A DNA stretch of 64,000 bases. It comes from Emiliania huxleyi CCMP1516 (lineage: Eukaryota > Haptophyta > Isochrysidales > Noelaerhabdaceae). Numbering within the stretch: position 1 is the stretch's first letter; the number at the start of each line of letters is the position of its first letter. The position numbers and the translations under genes are program-made. The notes under the pieces are model-generated. The model saw only the letters and a list, made by a program, of their open reading frames with translations, ran no database searches and had not been told where the DNA came from. The stretch lies in contig NW_005198966.1 in the NCBI RefSeq assembly GCF_000372725.1, forward strand, positions 764,459 through 828,458, read 5' to 3'. Shown one piece after another: positions 27,973 through 37,038 of this stretch.

Positions 27973-28949
27973 CAGGGAAATGATTTGTCACGAGACGTTT
28001 GCCCGGCGCGCCGCTGACGTCGTGCATCTAAGCGGAACCTCAGACCGAGCTTATGTCTGTCTGGCGCCATTCTCTTCGCTCGGCGGCGCATCGCTCGGCG
28101 ACACATTGCTCGGTGGCGAGCCAAAAGCCTGAGGGCCTACCGCTGGCCCAACCTCGTCAACCAGCGGCTAGCGCTCGCCGACTTCAGAGCGCTGGTCGCC
28201 GGTGCGGCGACGGCCGGTGCGCACCTGCTGCCTGTCGGGCAACGGTGTGTATGCGGTGCAAGTTCCCGAGATTTGCCACGCGTATTTCTCGCACGCGCGG
28301 CTGTGCAACGTGCATCGCGTCTCGGCTCGCTCTACCAGCCCGAGCCCGTTCGCAACATAGTGTACGCGCGCATTAATCGAAGCGGGCGACGATGAGCTGA
28401 CGCACGATTACGATGAGTCGGTGGGATGCAAGGCGCACGGCGACCGGTCGTCCTTCCTCTGAACGTTTCCAGGGACGGGCGTTTCACGACACACAACGCG
28501 CCTGCAAATACGCCCGTCCGGCAGTTGAGGCCGTGGCTGTTTTTCCGCCTCGGGCAGTGCGCACAGTATCGTAGTGGAGGCAAAAAATAACTGAAATCTA
28601 ATGAGGAGCATCTTTAGTTTTCTCCTTCGCTTGAGAGCGCTTGCGCTGCGCGCTGCACGTCCACATAGAGATGAGATGCGCCGGCGTGTCGGCTCTGTGA
28701 GCGGTGACCGGTGTGTCGGCTGGTGTGTGAGGAGCGCTGATCGAGCTGCGAAATCTCACAGGCTGCTGACGCTCGGAAGCTGGGCACATACAAGCCACCG
28801 TGCGATGCGCACACGTCTCCGGCAGTCTTCTTGCCGGCGAGGCGAGGGTAGCCTTGCCATTTTGGTTTGACGGCGTGTCAGGGAAAGGCGGAGTATGTCT
28901 TTGGCAGAATCCCTTGGCTGCCGAGAGTCGATGGCACAGCAGCTCGTGT
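27973..28949. other. 977-bp spacer between the inverted-repeat arms
   Basis: The spacer holds short coding-like phrases on the plus strand, such as GDDELTHDYDESVG near 28390-28430, which recalls the ELTYDY end of SET domains. There is no long frame. No transposase was recognised. It could be the remnant interior of a foldback or terminal-inverted-repeat DNA element, or host sequence caught in an inverted duplication. Confidence 0.35.
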
Positions 28950-29460
28950 CGCCACCAAAGAGCGCTTCGCTCCCGCGCGGCGGACGGGCGGCGCACGTGT
29001 GGGCGTGCAGCACAGGAGACGCGCGGCGAGAGCGTGAGCAGCAGCGACTGCGGGGAGAGAGCTGGCAGAACGCGAGCGCGACGTGGGATGTTTGGGGCCG
29101 TGCCGTGTCGAGTCGACCTACGTTCCCGCTCGGCGAGCCTCGACGCGGCGCAGGAAGCCGTGACGGCTGGTGCTGCACACCGCCATCGCAGCGTGTTGAA
29201 AAGGCGCTCTTGTCGCCACCGCGGTGGTGATCGAGCGCGTCGCGCACACGATAAAACGTGCGTACGCGATGGTGGTGAGCTCGGTCGAGGGTGGTGGGCC
29301 GAAAACGCGAGTAGGTACGGCCGCGCGGGGCCACGGCGAGCTCCGCGCAGAAATCGCGCGCTTCGCACAAATCGCAGAAATCGAGCGGCTGACAGCCAAA
29401 CTCCCAACACCACCCGAGGACCACCACCACCCGTGTCCCAAAGTGAGAATTCCGATTGTA
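28950..29460 (-). repeat. Right arm of a 511-bp inverted repeat
   Basis: This is the reverse complement of 27462-27972, ending AATTCCGATTGTA. Bases outside the arms (AGGG on the left, TGTGCTGC on the right) show no obvious target-site duplication. Confidence 0.85.
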
Positions 29461-29785
29461 TGTGCTGCTAGATCTCACTGAGCTGACTGAGCTCGTATCT
29501 GCCTTTGGTAAGCAGTTTTGAGTTCGGTAATGTCTCCGGAGACGGAGGGGCCGGGACCCCCCCTGCGCGGGGGCGGGCCTTCGATGGCTGTCAGCGCTCC
29601 TCCGGGCTTTGAATCACACCTCCCATTCACGCACGTAGCTGAAGCAAGTACTCGTAAAAACGGCGCGTCAAATGCAGCATCCAGGCGTCTAAAGTACTAA
29701 AGAAGACGACATGAATGGTTCACAGAGAATGTGTTCATTCAGACCTTTGCGCGGGGGTGTGTGTGGACAGCCATTCATTCCGCGT

Positions 29786-29880
29786 GGTTGAGGGGTTGAA
29801 GGGGTCTGTCAACCACTTGGTTGAGGGTTGAGGCCTCTGTCAACCACGTGGTTGACAGTTGAGGCAATCGGCCTCAACCA
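29786..29880. repeat. Foldback GGTTGAGG element, copy 3 (diverged)
   Basis: GGTTGAGGGGTTGAAGGGGT, then GTCAACCACTTGGTTGAGGG and GTCAACCACGTGGTTGACAG. It has the same alternating complementary blocks as copies 1 and 2, but a different order. Confidence 0.65.
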
Positions 29881-30097
29881 CCGCTCTGGGCCGATTTCAT
29901 TGCATCCTTTTGGTGCAATATTAGCAGAAAGAGAAAATTTCACGCTCGCTTCGAGGGGCCCGGCTGCAAGCCGTGCACGGGAGCGATACCGCGCAGGGTG
30001 TCCCCGAAAACTCGGCCAACGCCGGCGTGCGCAAAAAGTCGGGCGGCAAACAAACCGTTGGTCACTGCTGTGTTTCGCCTTCCTATCGGGAGCCACG

Positions 30098-31174
30098 ATG
30101 ACGAGCCCAACCGACCACGGCTTGGAGCAGGACGCCATCACCCTCGGCGGCATCAACCTTGCGTTCTGGCTGGCGTCTCTCGGCCTCGGCAAGACGTGGC
30201 CGGTCGACTTCATCTGGTCGTGCTTCCCGCCACTGCTCTGCCTGCTCATCATTGTCCGCGAGCCTGACACCGGCGTGTGCGAGCGGAGGATCGTCGGGTG
30301 CACGCTGGTCGCAACGTGGGGCTTCCGGCTGACGCACAACTTCGTGTCGCGTGGCGGCGTGGGGCACGAGGACTGGCGGTACTCGGACATGCGCCGAACT
30401 TTTGGCCGCCACTTTTGGTGGGCCTCGCTCTTCTCCGTCTTCCTCGGTCAAGCAGCCTTCCTCTTCAGCGCCTGCTTGTCCCTGTACGGCGTCCTGTGCG
30501 CGCCAGAGCCGCTCACCGCCACCGACGCCGCGGGCGCTGCCGTCTGCTTCGGCGCCGTGCTCCTCGAGGCCGCGTCCGACCTGCAGATGGACGCCTTCGT
30601 CGCCGCGCGCAGGGAGCACCGCACCGACGCGACGGTCATCGACCGCGGGCTCTGGATGTGGTCGCGCCACCCAAACTACCTGGGTCTTTGCAGCTTCGGG
30701 TGGGCTGCAGCCTGGTGGGCGTCTCCGTCACTGGTACACCGGTGCATGTCGTGTAGGTGAGCTGACCTGGTGGTGGGGCCTCTACCTCTTGGGCGAGCCC
30801 GCAGCGCTCGACCCACGCACGACCAAACCCTCAGCTCCCCACTGCCTCGCCCTAGGCGTGCCGGCGGCGGCTCCGGGTTGGGTCGTCGTCGGGTCAGCTC
30901 CAATGGCCACCCTCTTCGGACACGAGATTTCCCGAGATGACGCGAGGGGTGCCGAGTGTGTAGGCCGGTCTCAATGACCTTCCTCTTTGTGTGTGTGTCC
31001 ATCAAGCTCATGGAGGATCGGCAGCGCGGGAGCAAGGGCGAGGCGTGGATCAAGTACACGAGGGCGGTGCCGAGCCCGCTGCTGCTGGTGCCGCCGCCGA
31101 TCAACCGCAGGCTTGGAAAGTGGCTGCACGCAGCCGAGAGCGGCGAGGCGGCCCGCTCGCCGCTAAACGGCTAG
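30098..31174 (+). CDS. DUF1295 / steroid 5-alpha-reductase-like membrane protein, three exons
   Basis: Start ATG 30098 (MTSPTDHGLEQDAITLGGIN). Exon 1 carries helices LAFWLASLGLGKTWPVDFIW, LLCLLIIVRE and FRLTHNFVSRGGVGHEDWRY, then FGRHFWWASLFSVFLGQAAF. It ends in the family motif DRGLWMWSRHPNYLG at 30683. The intron 30684-30756 (GT...TAG) joins exactly to GELTWWWGLYLLG, restoring the RHPNYxGE..WWG signature. After a second intron, exon 3 from about 30970 reads VSMTFLFVCVSIKLMEDRQR, then GEAWIKYTRAVPSPLLLVPP, with the stop at 31174. The signature binds NADPH in related reductases and methyltransferases. The family includes many uncharacterised ER membrane proteins, so the substrate is unknown. 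The end of exon 2 is not exactly placed. Confidence 0.8.
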
Positions 31175-31715
31175 CGCGATTTTTCAAGTATATATCGGTG
31201 TGGTTTTATCGAAATCTCCCTGGGAGATTATATATCGAGGTGTGCGTTTCCAGCTGGAAAGCGGCCTCGCTCCAGGGGAGCGGCGGGGAGGCCCCGGGGC
31301 GGCGCCAGCCACATGGTCGACTCGCCATTGCTACACACATCAGCATTTCACGGCTTTTTACCCGCGCGCCGCGCCGCGCCACGACGCACGAGACTCGAGA
31401 GCGGCCAGCCGGCCAGCGGGCCGGCACGCGGCAGCGCGGGCGGCGGGGGGCCCGCGCGCTGCGCGCAGGCGCCCCCCACGCGCGCACACATGTCCATGCA
31501 CATGCATGTGCATGTCCGTGGCATGCGACAACATGCACATGCACATGCACATGTGCTCCCCTGGAGCGATGTGTATGTGCATTGTCCACATTGATTGACC
31601 GCGACATTTTGTGTCTCATGCGTGAGAGCGCACCCCCCCGCAGCAGGAACAGCGCGAACACCCTCACGCGCACACCGAGAGTCCTCGCAACTCGCTCAGT
31701 CGACTCGCTCCCCCC
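31175..31715. other. Intergenic region with palindromes and a TGCATG array
   Basis: It starts with AT-rich, palindromic sequence (AAATCTCCCTGGGAGATTAT, about 31210-31230). A CATGCACATGCATG array at 31488-31556 resembles 10050-10155. No gene was recognised. Confidence 0.5.
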
Positions 31716-31781
31716 TGAGCTTGCCTGCGGCGAGGGCGGTCGAGTGCACGGAGCTAAGTGCCTCGCCGTCCTCGCAGGAGT
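31716..31781 (+). repeat. Left 66-bp inverted repeat flanking F-box/RCC1 copy D
   Basis: The sequence begins TGAGCTTGCCTGCGGC and ends TCCTCGCAGGAGT. Its reverse complement, with one mismatch noted (CGAGGGCGG versus CAAGGGCGG), is at 33629-33694. The pair encloses about 1.85 kb with the decayed F-box/RCC1 copy D and two hairpin arrays. Confidence 0.8.
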
Positions 31782-31828
31782 GCCAGGCGGCTCCCGTGGT
31801 GTACCTGTGTTAGTGCCAGTGCGCGCCA

Positions 31829-32755
31829 TCTGCCCCGCGCCGCCGCTCGCGCCGCCTCGCCCCCGCCGCCGCCGCCGCTCCCTCGCCAGACACGCCGCCG
31901 CCCGCCAGCCTCCTCGACCTCCCCACCGACCTCCTCGTGCGCGTCGTCTCTCGCTGCGACCCCGTCGACATCGCTCGCGCCGCGGCCGTCTTGCTGCTCT
32001 TTCACGCCTCGCTTGCGGTAGAGGGCATCCGCTTGCGGGCGCAAGAGCGCGGCTTCGAGCTGCCAGCGCAGCCAGAGGGCGAGAGCTGCGCCGTGCGGTG
32101 GCTGTGCTATTCGGCGCTGCTGCGCGAGTCCAACCCGCCGGCGAGGCTGGCGGCAGGCGGCATGTTCCACAGCGTCTTCATCGACGGCGAGGGGAGGCTC
32201 TCGACGTGCGGCAGAGGGCGCCGGACTGAAATCCAGCGCTGCTCGGGCACGGCGAGGGCGTGAGGCGGCTGAACAAGCCGACCTGGCTCCCGTCGACGCT
32301 GGGAGAGCGCGTCGTGAGCGTGTCGGCTGGAGATTTCCACAGCCTCGCCCTCCCGCCCTCGCCGCCGACGGCGCCGTTTGGAGCTGGGGCTATGGCGATA
32401 CAACGGCCGGTTGGGCCACGGCGTCGAGCAGCACCAGCTGCTGCCCAAGAAGGTGTCGAGGCCTTGGCAGAGCAGCGCGTCGTCGCTGTCTAGGCAGGAC
32501 ACGATCACAGCATCGCCATCACTGCCAGCGGTGCTGTCTGGAGCTGGGGGGCTTGGGAGCCAATGGCATGTTGGGCCACGGCGACCAGCAGAGCCGGCTG
32601 CTGCCGAAGAAGGTCGAGGCCTTTGCTGACCAACGCGTGGTCGCTATGTCGGCGCTGCACAGCACCACAGCCTCGCCCTCACCGCCGACGGCGCCGTCTG
32701 GAGCTGGGGCGGTGGAGACTATGGCAAGCTGGGCCACGGCGACGAGCAGGGCCAG
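31829..32755 (+). pseudogene. F-box/RCC1 copy D (decayed)
   Basis: The copy starts in the family's N-terminal Arg/Pro/Ala region, but the start codon is not kept (GCCATCTGCCCCGCG in place of the TCGCGATGTC context). The F-box (VVSRCDPVDIARAAAV) and linker (FELPAQPEGESCAVRWLCYS) are well preserved to about 32250. After that the frame changes several times. RCC1 phrases can be read in turn in different frames (VVSVSAGDFHSLAL near 32312-32350, WSWG-type units near 32380, 32540 and 32700), and in-frame stops occur. The end merges into a C/G hairpin array at 32775. Not expected to make a full protein. Confidence 0.75.
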
Positions 32756-32774
32756 AACACCACAATGGCCGACC

Positions 32775-32892
32775 CCCCCCCCCAGCAGCAGCGCTCTGCT
32801 GCTGGGGGGGTCGGGACCCCCCCCAGCAGCAGCCCTCTGCTGCTGGGGGGGTCCGGACCCCCCCCCCCAGCAGGAGCGCTCTGCCTGTGGGG
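32775..32892. repeat. G/C hairpin array 1 (CAGCAG-G7-TC...GGACC-C7)
   Basis: Tandem palindromic units of about 38-45 bp in the form CTCTGCTGCTGGGGGGGTCG followed by GGACCCCCCCCAGCAGCAG. Each unit can form a long GC hairpin. A second array of the same unit is at 33447-33572. Confidence 0.8.
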
Positions 32893-33446
32893 GGTGCTGG
32901 CATCTCTGTACAGACAGCAGCTGTAAGTAGCATGCGTTCCAATGGCGAGAGTTTATAGTCGGCATCAAAATCAGTGGTCTCACCGGCGGGCCCTCCTACT
33001 GCCAACCGGGAGGTGCGGGGCACGCCAGCCTCTCTTCTACGCCTCTCGTGCCTCGCGGCTCCTCTGCTTCAAGGAGGGAAGATACGGCTCTCGCAGCCCA
33101 TCGTACGCCGTGGCACAGCGGGGAGCACAGCGGGCTGTACAAGATATTGTTCCCTATCTTCGCATGCTCGTCGTTGGTGATATCCGCGCGAGGTCATGAT
33201 ATCCGCCACAGGCCAGCAATCACTCGGTGATGAGACTACTGATGGAGGCGCGACGCTCTGACACCGAGTGTTGCTCGACACTGCGACACTGCCGAGTAAA
33301 CGTTGCCAGCACTCGACACGACGAAGGTGTATTGGGCTCGAAGGCGCGGCGAACACAACCGCCTCGAGCGTACGAGTACCGCTTAAACACGAACTGAGGG
33401 CGGAGAGGGGGGGGCGGCGGCGAGGAGGCGGGAGAGCTGGGTCCAG
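32893..33446. other. Unannotated stretch between the two hairpin arrays
   Basis: No gene recognised. Short palindromes are present (GGTGATATCCGCG and CATGATATCCGCC near 33176-33206). Confidence 0.35.
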
Positions 33447-33572
33447 TGCGCTCTGCTGCTGGGGGGGTCGGGACCCCCCCCAGCAGGAGCGCTCTGCTGC
33501 TGGGGGGGTCGGGACCCCCCCCCAGCAGGAGCGCTCTGCTGCTGGGGGGGTCAGACCCCCCCCCTAGCAGCA
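33447..33572. repeat. G/C hairpin array 2
   Basis: Three units of GCGCTCTGCTGCTGGGGGGG, then TCGGGACCCCCCCC and CAGCAG. Same unit and orientation as array 1. Confidence 0.8.
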
Positions 33573-33628
33573 GGGATGAGCTTAGTTGTGCAGGGGGGGT
33601 AGCGAGCAGAGTGCGGCCGCTCTACGCG

Positions 33629-33694
33629 ACTCCTGCGAGGACGGCGAGGCACTTAGCTCCGTGCACTCGACCGCCCTTGCCGCAGGCAAGCTCA
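33629..33694 (-). repeat. Right 66-bp inverted repeat flanking F-box/RCC1 copy D
   Basis: Reverse complement of 31716-31781. No target-site duplication is obvious outside the pair. Confidence 0.8.
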
Positions 33695-34368
33695 TTCACA
33701 TAAACGCAAACAACTTATCCCACCATGCAGAGCGCATCTCTCTCTCTCTGTTGTGCGAAGCGTGAACCGCGCCATTCGCTCTCACCTGGGACCTGGCAAC
33801 CCTGTCTGCACGTCTCGCGCGCGCGTGAACAGGGCTCAAAGCAGCCTCCAGCCGCTTCGACCCAGGCTGAAAGCTCGCAAGCTGGGCAAGGACGGCGCTG
33901 ACCAGCGCTGCCCAGCGTCTGCTGCGCAACAGCCAGGGCGATAAGCTGCTCTCGTACCTGCACACTTAGCGGGTGTGTGCTGGCGTCCGGGTCCCAGCAG
34001 CGGGGTTTCACGTGACGTGACGTACACACTTTTCAGCTTCCGACCATACTCGGTGCGCTGTGCGTTGGTTGAAAGGGCCCTGCATATGATGGCGTCATCT
34101 CCCTGACGCTCGACGCACATCTGCTGCAGGTTGTGGCCGAGAGGCCGAGTTGTGGTGGTTGACAGCGTCCTTGCAATGCCGACACAGCCACCACTCCGTC
34201 CGCAGCTGCGGCATCGAGCGCCATTCAGCAGCCGGCGGTGTCTGACCGCGATGCGCTCGCAGCAGCTGCAAGGACGCCACAGCAAATGCCTGGCAGTGAG
34301 CGAAAAAAAGAATTTTCCCTCCCCTCACAACAGGCTGACTCGGCGCGTGTTTACAATTGTACAGCGCG
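33695..34368. other. Upstream region of the W2 protein gene; no certain gene
   Basis: A 149-codon minus frame (34285-33836) contains NLQQMCVERQGDDAIICRAL, but no family was recognised and its composition could arise by chance, so it is not called. The AT-rich motif AAAAAAAGAATTTTCCC lies at 34303-34319, about 50 bp before the next start codon. Confidence 0.35.
34303..34319 (+). promoter_or_regulatory. AAAAAGAATTTTCC motif upstream of the W2 gene
   Basis: This is the inverted form of the GGAAAATTCTTTTT motif seen before F-box/RCC1 copy A and the Mpv17-like gene. Here it lies about 50 bp before ATG 34369. Confidence 0.35.
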
Positions 34369-35509
34369 ATGATGCGCCACGGCGACAACCCGAAGCTCGC
34401 GCCAGCGGCCGAGGCAGCGCTCCTCGAGTCTCTCCGTGCGGAGCGCGAGATCAAGGCGCACGAGAAGATGCAGGCGGAGGCTCAGCGACTCGCAGTCACT
34501 CTCGCCGCACTCGATTTGCGTGAGCTGCCGGCAAAGGCGAAAGACCTGTCTGCGGACAAGAAGTTTGGCGAGCTAAGTGGTCATGCCGCCATGGCGATCA
34601 CTCTCAACACGATCCTCCGCCGCGTCCCGCACAAGACGGACGGGGACGACAAGAAGCCGAAAAAGCCTGCCGGGAAGCCAAAGGCGGGCGGCGGCGCAAA
34701 GGTCACCAAGGTGGTCGACGTGCCGCCCTGCACTGCCGCCGAGGCGCGCAAGGTGATCCGGGCCAACAAGGTAAGCCTGGCGGCGGCGTGCGACGGGCCG
34801 GCCGCGCAGCTGGCGCTGCTGCGCGCGGCGCAGGCGTGGCTGCTCAGCGCAAACGGGGCCGTCGCCCTGCCAGGCGCGGCAAAGGTGATCGAGGTGCTGT
34901 ACGACCTCGACCTCGCGAGCGAGGGGGTGCTGCACGAGTTCTGGGCGCTGGTTGGCGCGAGCGCGCAGCGGGACGCCACCTCCCTCCTCGCCGCCAAAGA
35001 GGCGCGCTCCCCACGGCCCGCCCTCGCCCCCTCGCCGGCTGTGTGGGGGGAGAGCTTGGCCCGCCCCGCCCGCACGCTGTTTGGGGGAGTGAGCCAACCC
35101 CGCCAGCTGTGTGGGGAGAAGCCTCACCTCACCTCTGGCCTCAACCAGGCGCTCGCCGAGGCGGAGGTCGAGGAGGCGGCCGCGGCCAAGGCGGCCAAGG
35201 CGGCCGAGTCGCAGCACGCTGAGGCGATGGCGAAGCGCAGGGACGCCGAGTGGTACGCGCAGCAGGCGCGCTGCGGCGGGAATCCGAGCAAGGAGGACGA
35301 GATCGCGGAGAAGGCGGCCAACGCGGCGATGAAGAAGGCGGTCGACCTGCACGGCGCCGCGCAAAACATCACCGCGGCGCGCGACAAGACGCTGGTCGCC
35401 AAAAAGGCGGAGCTGGAGGCGTCCAAGCGCGCGCACGCCGAGCTGCAGGGGCGCGTCGACCACGCGCTCCCCTTCGTGACGCACGCGAGGCCCTTCTTCG
35501 ACTGGCTCG

Positions 35510-35540
<31 letters not shown>

Positions 35541-35592
35541 CCCGGGCGAGCACGCGAGCGAGGCATCGCCGGAGACGACCACAAACGAGTGA
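34369..35592 (+). CDS. W2-domain (eIF5C-like) protein
   Basis: ATG 34369 (MMRHGDNPKLAPAAEAALLE) gives about 407 residues. The N-terminal half is helical and charged, with a Lys-rich linker (KKPKKPAGKPKAGGGAK). The middle has AQLALLRAAQAWLLS and VIEVLYDLDLASEGVLHEFW, which resembles the LYDxDVxxExxxxxW part of the W2 HEAT domain of eIF5, eIF2B-epsilon and 5MP/BZW proteins. The C-terminus has PFVTHARPFFDWLAASDDDD, the aromatic-acidic W2 end. An Ala/Glu/Lys-rich helix lies between. Residues encoded by 35000-35150 repeat GCTGTGTGGGG-type sequence and may be an unspliced, stop-free intron. The eIF5 N-terminal zinc domain is absent, so a regulatory W2 protein is more likely than eIF5 itself. A role in translation is inference. 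Confidence 0.55.
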
Positions 35593-35747
35593 CGGATGAC
35601 GGTGTGACGCCGACGGCCACCCCACACACAGACTGATGCAACCAGAGTGCGTGGCGCGCTCGCCCTCTTGCGGAAAAGATTGGTGTTTAATTTTGCTCAG
35701 CGATTACTTCTGGCAACTTGTTCGGCCCTTGCTTTCGCTCACTCACC
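35593..35747. other. Short intergenic space
   Basis: It lies between the W2 gene and the tail-to-tail F-box/RCC1 copy E. Nothing recognised. Confidence 0.4.
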
Positions 35748-36955
35748 TCAAACTGGACACTGCCCGAGACCGCCCACAGATGCCCACGCCTCGATCTTCT
35801 TGGGCAGCAGCTGGTTCGACACGTCCTCTCCGTGGCCTAGGCAGGCGTGATCGCCCTTGCCCCAGGTAAAGACAGCGCCGTTGGCAGTGTTGGCGAGGCT
35901 GTGGCTGAATCCAGCCGACACAGCGACGCTGCCCCTGAATCCAGCCATAGAGCCCCAGCTCCAGACGGCGCCGTCAGCGGTGATTGCGAGGCTGTGGAAG
36001 CGGCCAGCCGACACGGTAACGCGCTGACCGGCAAAGGCCTCGATCTTCTTGGGCAGCAGCTGGACCGCTCGTCGCCGTGGCCCAACTGGCCTTCGCCTCC
36101 ACGGCCCCAGCTCCAGACGGCGCCGTCGGCAGTGAAGGCGAGGCTGTGGTCATCCCCTGCCGACACAGCGACGACGCGCTGGCCAGCAAAGGCCTCGACC
36201 TTCTTCGGCAGCGGCTGGCGCTGCGCGTCGCCGTGGCCCAGCCTGCCGAAGTCTCCACTAGCTCCAGACGTTGCCATCGGCGGTGAGGCGTGGAAGAGGA
36301 GCGAGACGGCCGCGGCGCGAGCGATGTCGACGGGGTCGCAGCGAGAGGGCGCGCACGAGGAGGTCGGTGGGGAGGTCGAGGAGGTGGGCGGGCGGCGGCG
36401 TGTCTGGCGAGGGAGCGGCGGTGGCGGCGGCGGCGTGGCGGCGCGAGCGACGGCGCAGGATTCGGTACTTCAGCTTGGTATAGTATCATCACATTGCAGA
36501 TCATACCCCAGGGCTATACCCTGATACCCTCTTGAGAGGACCCGCATTGGGCCCCTAGAGGATAGGCTGATACCCTGGTGGGTTACCCTTCACACCGGAC
36601 ACGACCCCCCTCTTCACACCTCTTCGCGCGCTGCGCGCGCGCCAAGACAGACAAACGCGCTCGAGTGAGCGTCGCGCAGGAGGGAGGCGAGCGCACCACT
36701 AAGCAATGCGCTGGGTGAGGAGGGCGCTAATGGCGGCCGTCGTCGCGTTTGACGGGCCCGCGGCCGCAGCCGGTGCGGCTGCAGCCGCGCGAGGTGTGAA
36801 TTGTCGCTTCGCTGCGCGGCCGCCGATGATACCTTGATACCCAGCCGAGATAAGTCCCCACAGAGGCCTAGAGCATACCTTGATACCCCCTCGAGAACAA
36901 TACGATGATACTATACCAAGCTGAAGTACCGAATCCAGGGCAGACATCGCGAGAA
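35748..36955 (-). pseudogene. F-box/RCC1 copy E (decayed, split by an insertion)
   Basis: The leader and start (TTCTTTTTCTCGCGATGTCT on the coding strand) are at about 36963-36944. After ATG-TCT the gene is interrupted by the inverted-repeat element 36458-36936, and family sequence resumes at about 36451 with the Arg-Ser-Arg region. Most of the F-box and linker are missing: the sequence jumps from the valine/serine/leucine helix to GDFGRLGHGDAQRQPLPKKV. RCC1 repeats follow, with a frame change near 36060 (HGDERSSCCPRRS in place of QLLPKKIEAF) and a shortened repeat near 35935. The end NQLLPKKIEAW runs to the stop at 35748. Confidence 0.75.
36458..36936. mobile_element. 479-bp non-autonomous element with 33-bp terminal inverted repeats
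   Basis: The left end is GGATTCGGTACTTCAGCTTG and continues GTATAGTATCATC (36458-36490). The exact reverse complement is at 36904-36936. The interior has several TGATACCCT/TACCTTGATACCC phrases and a GCGCGC-rich core, and no transposase. It sits inside F-box/RCC1 copy E, just after the start codon. It looks like a MITE-type DNA element. Flanks CGCA and AGGG show no clear target-site duplication. Confidence 0.75.
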
Positions 36956-37038
36956 AAAGAACTGACTTTGCGCTACTCTTAGCATCAAAAAAGAAAACCC
37001 ACGCTGTGCCACGCTCTGAAACACGACAGGAGATCTGC

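Noticed and set aside
28380-28470. SET-domain gene in the inverted-repeat spacer
   Set aside because: Only one short phrase (ELTHDYDE) fits. No other SET motif is readable in the same frame.
33836-34285. 149-codon minus frame upstream of the W2 gene
   Set aside because: No homology, signal or domain pattern, and it overlaps the presumed promoter of the W2 gene.
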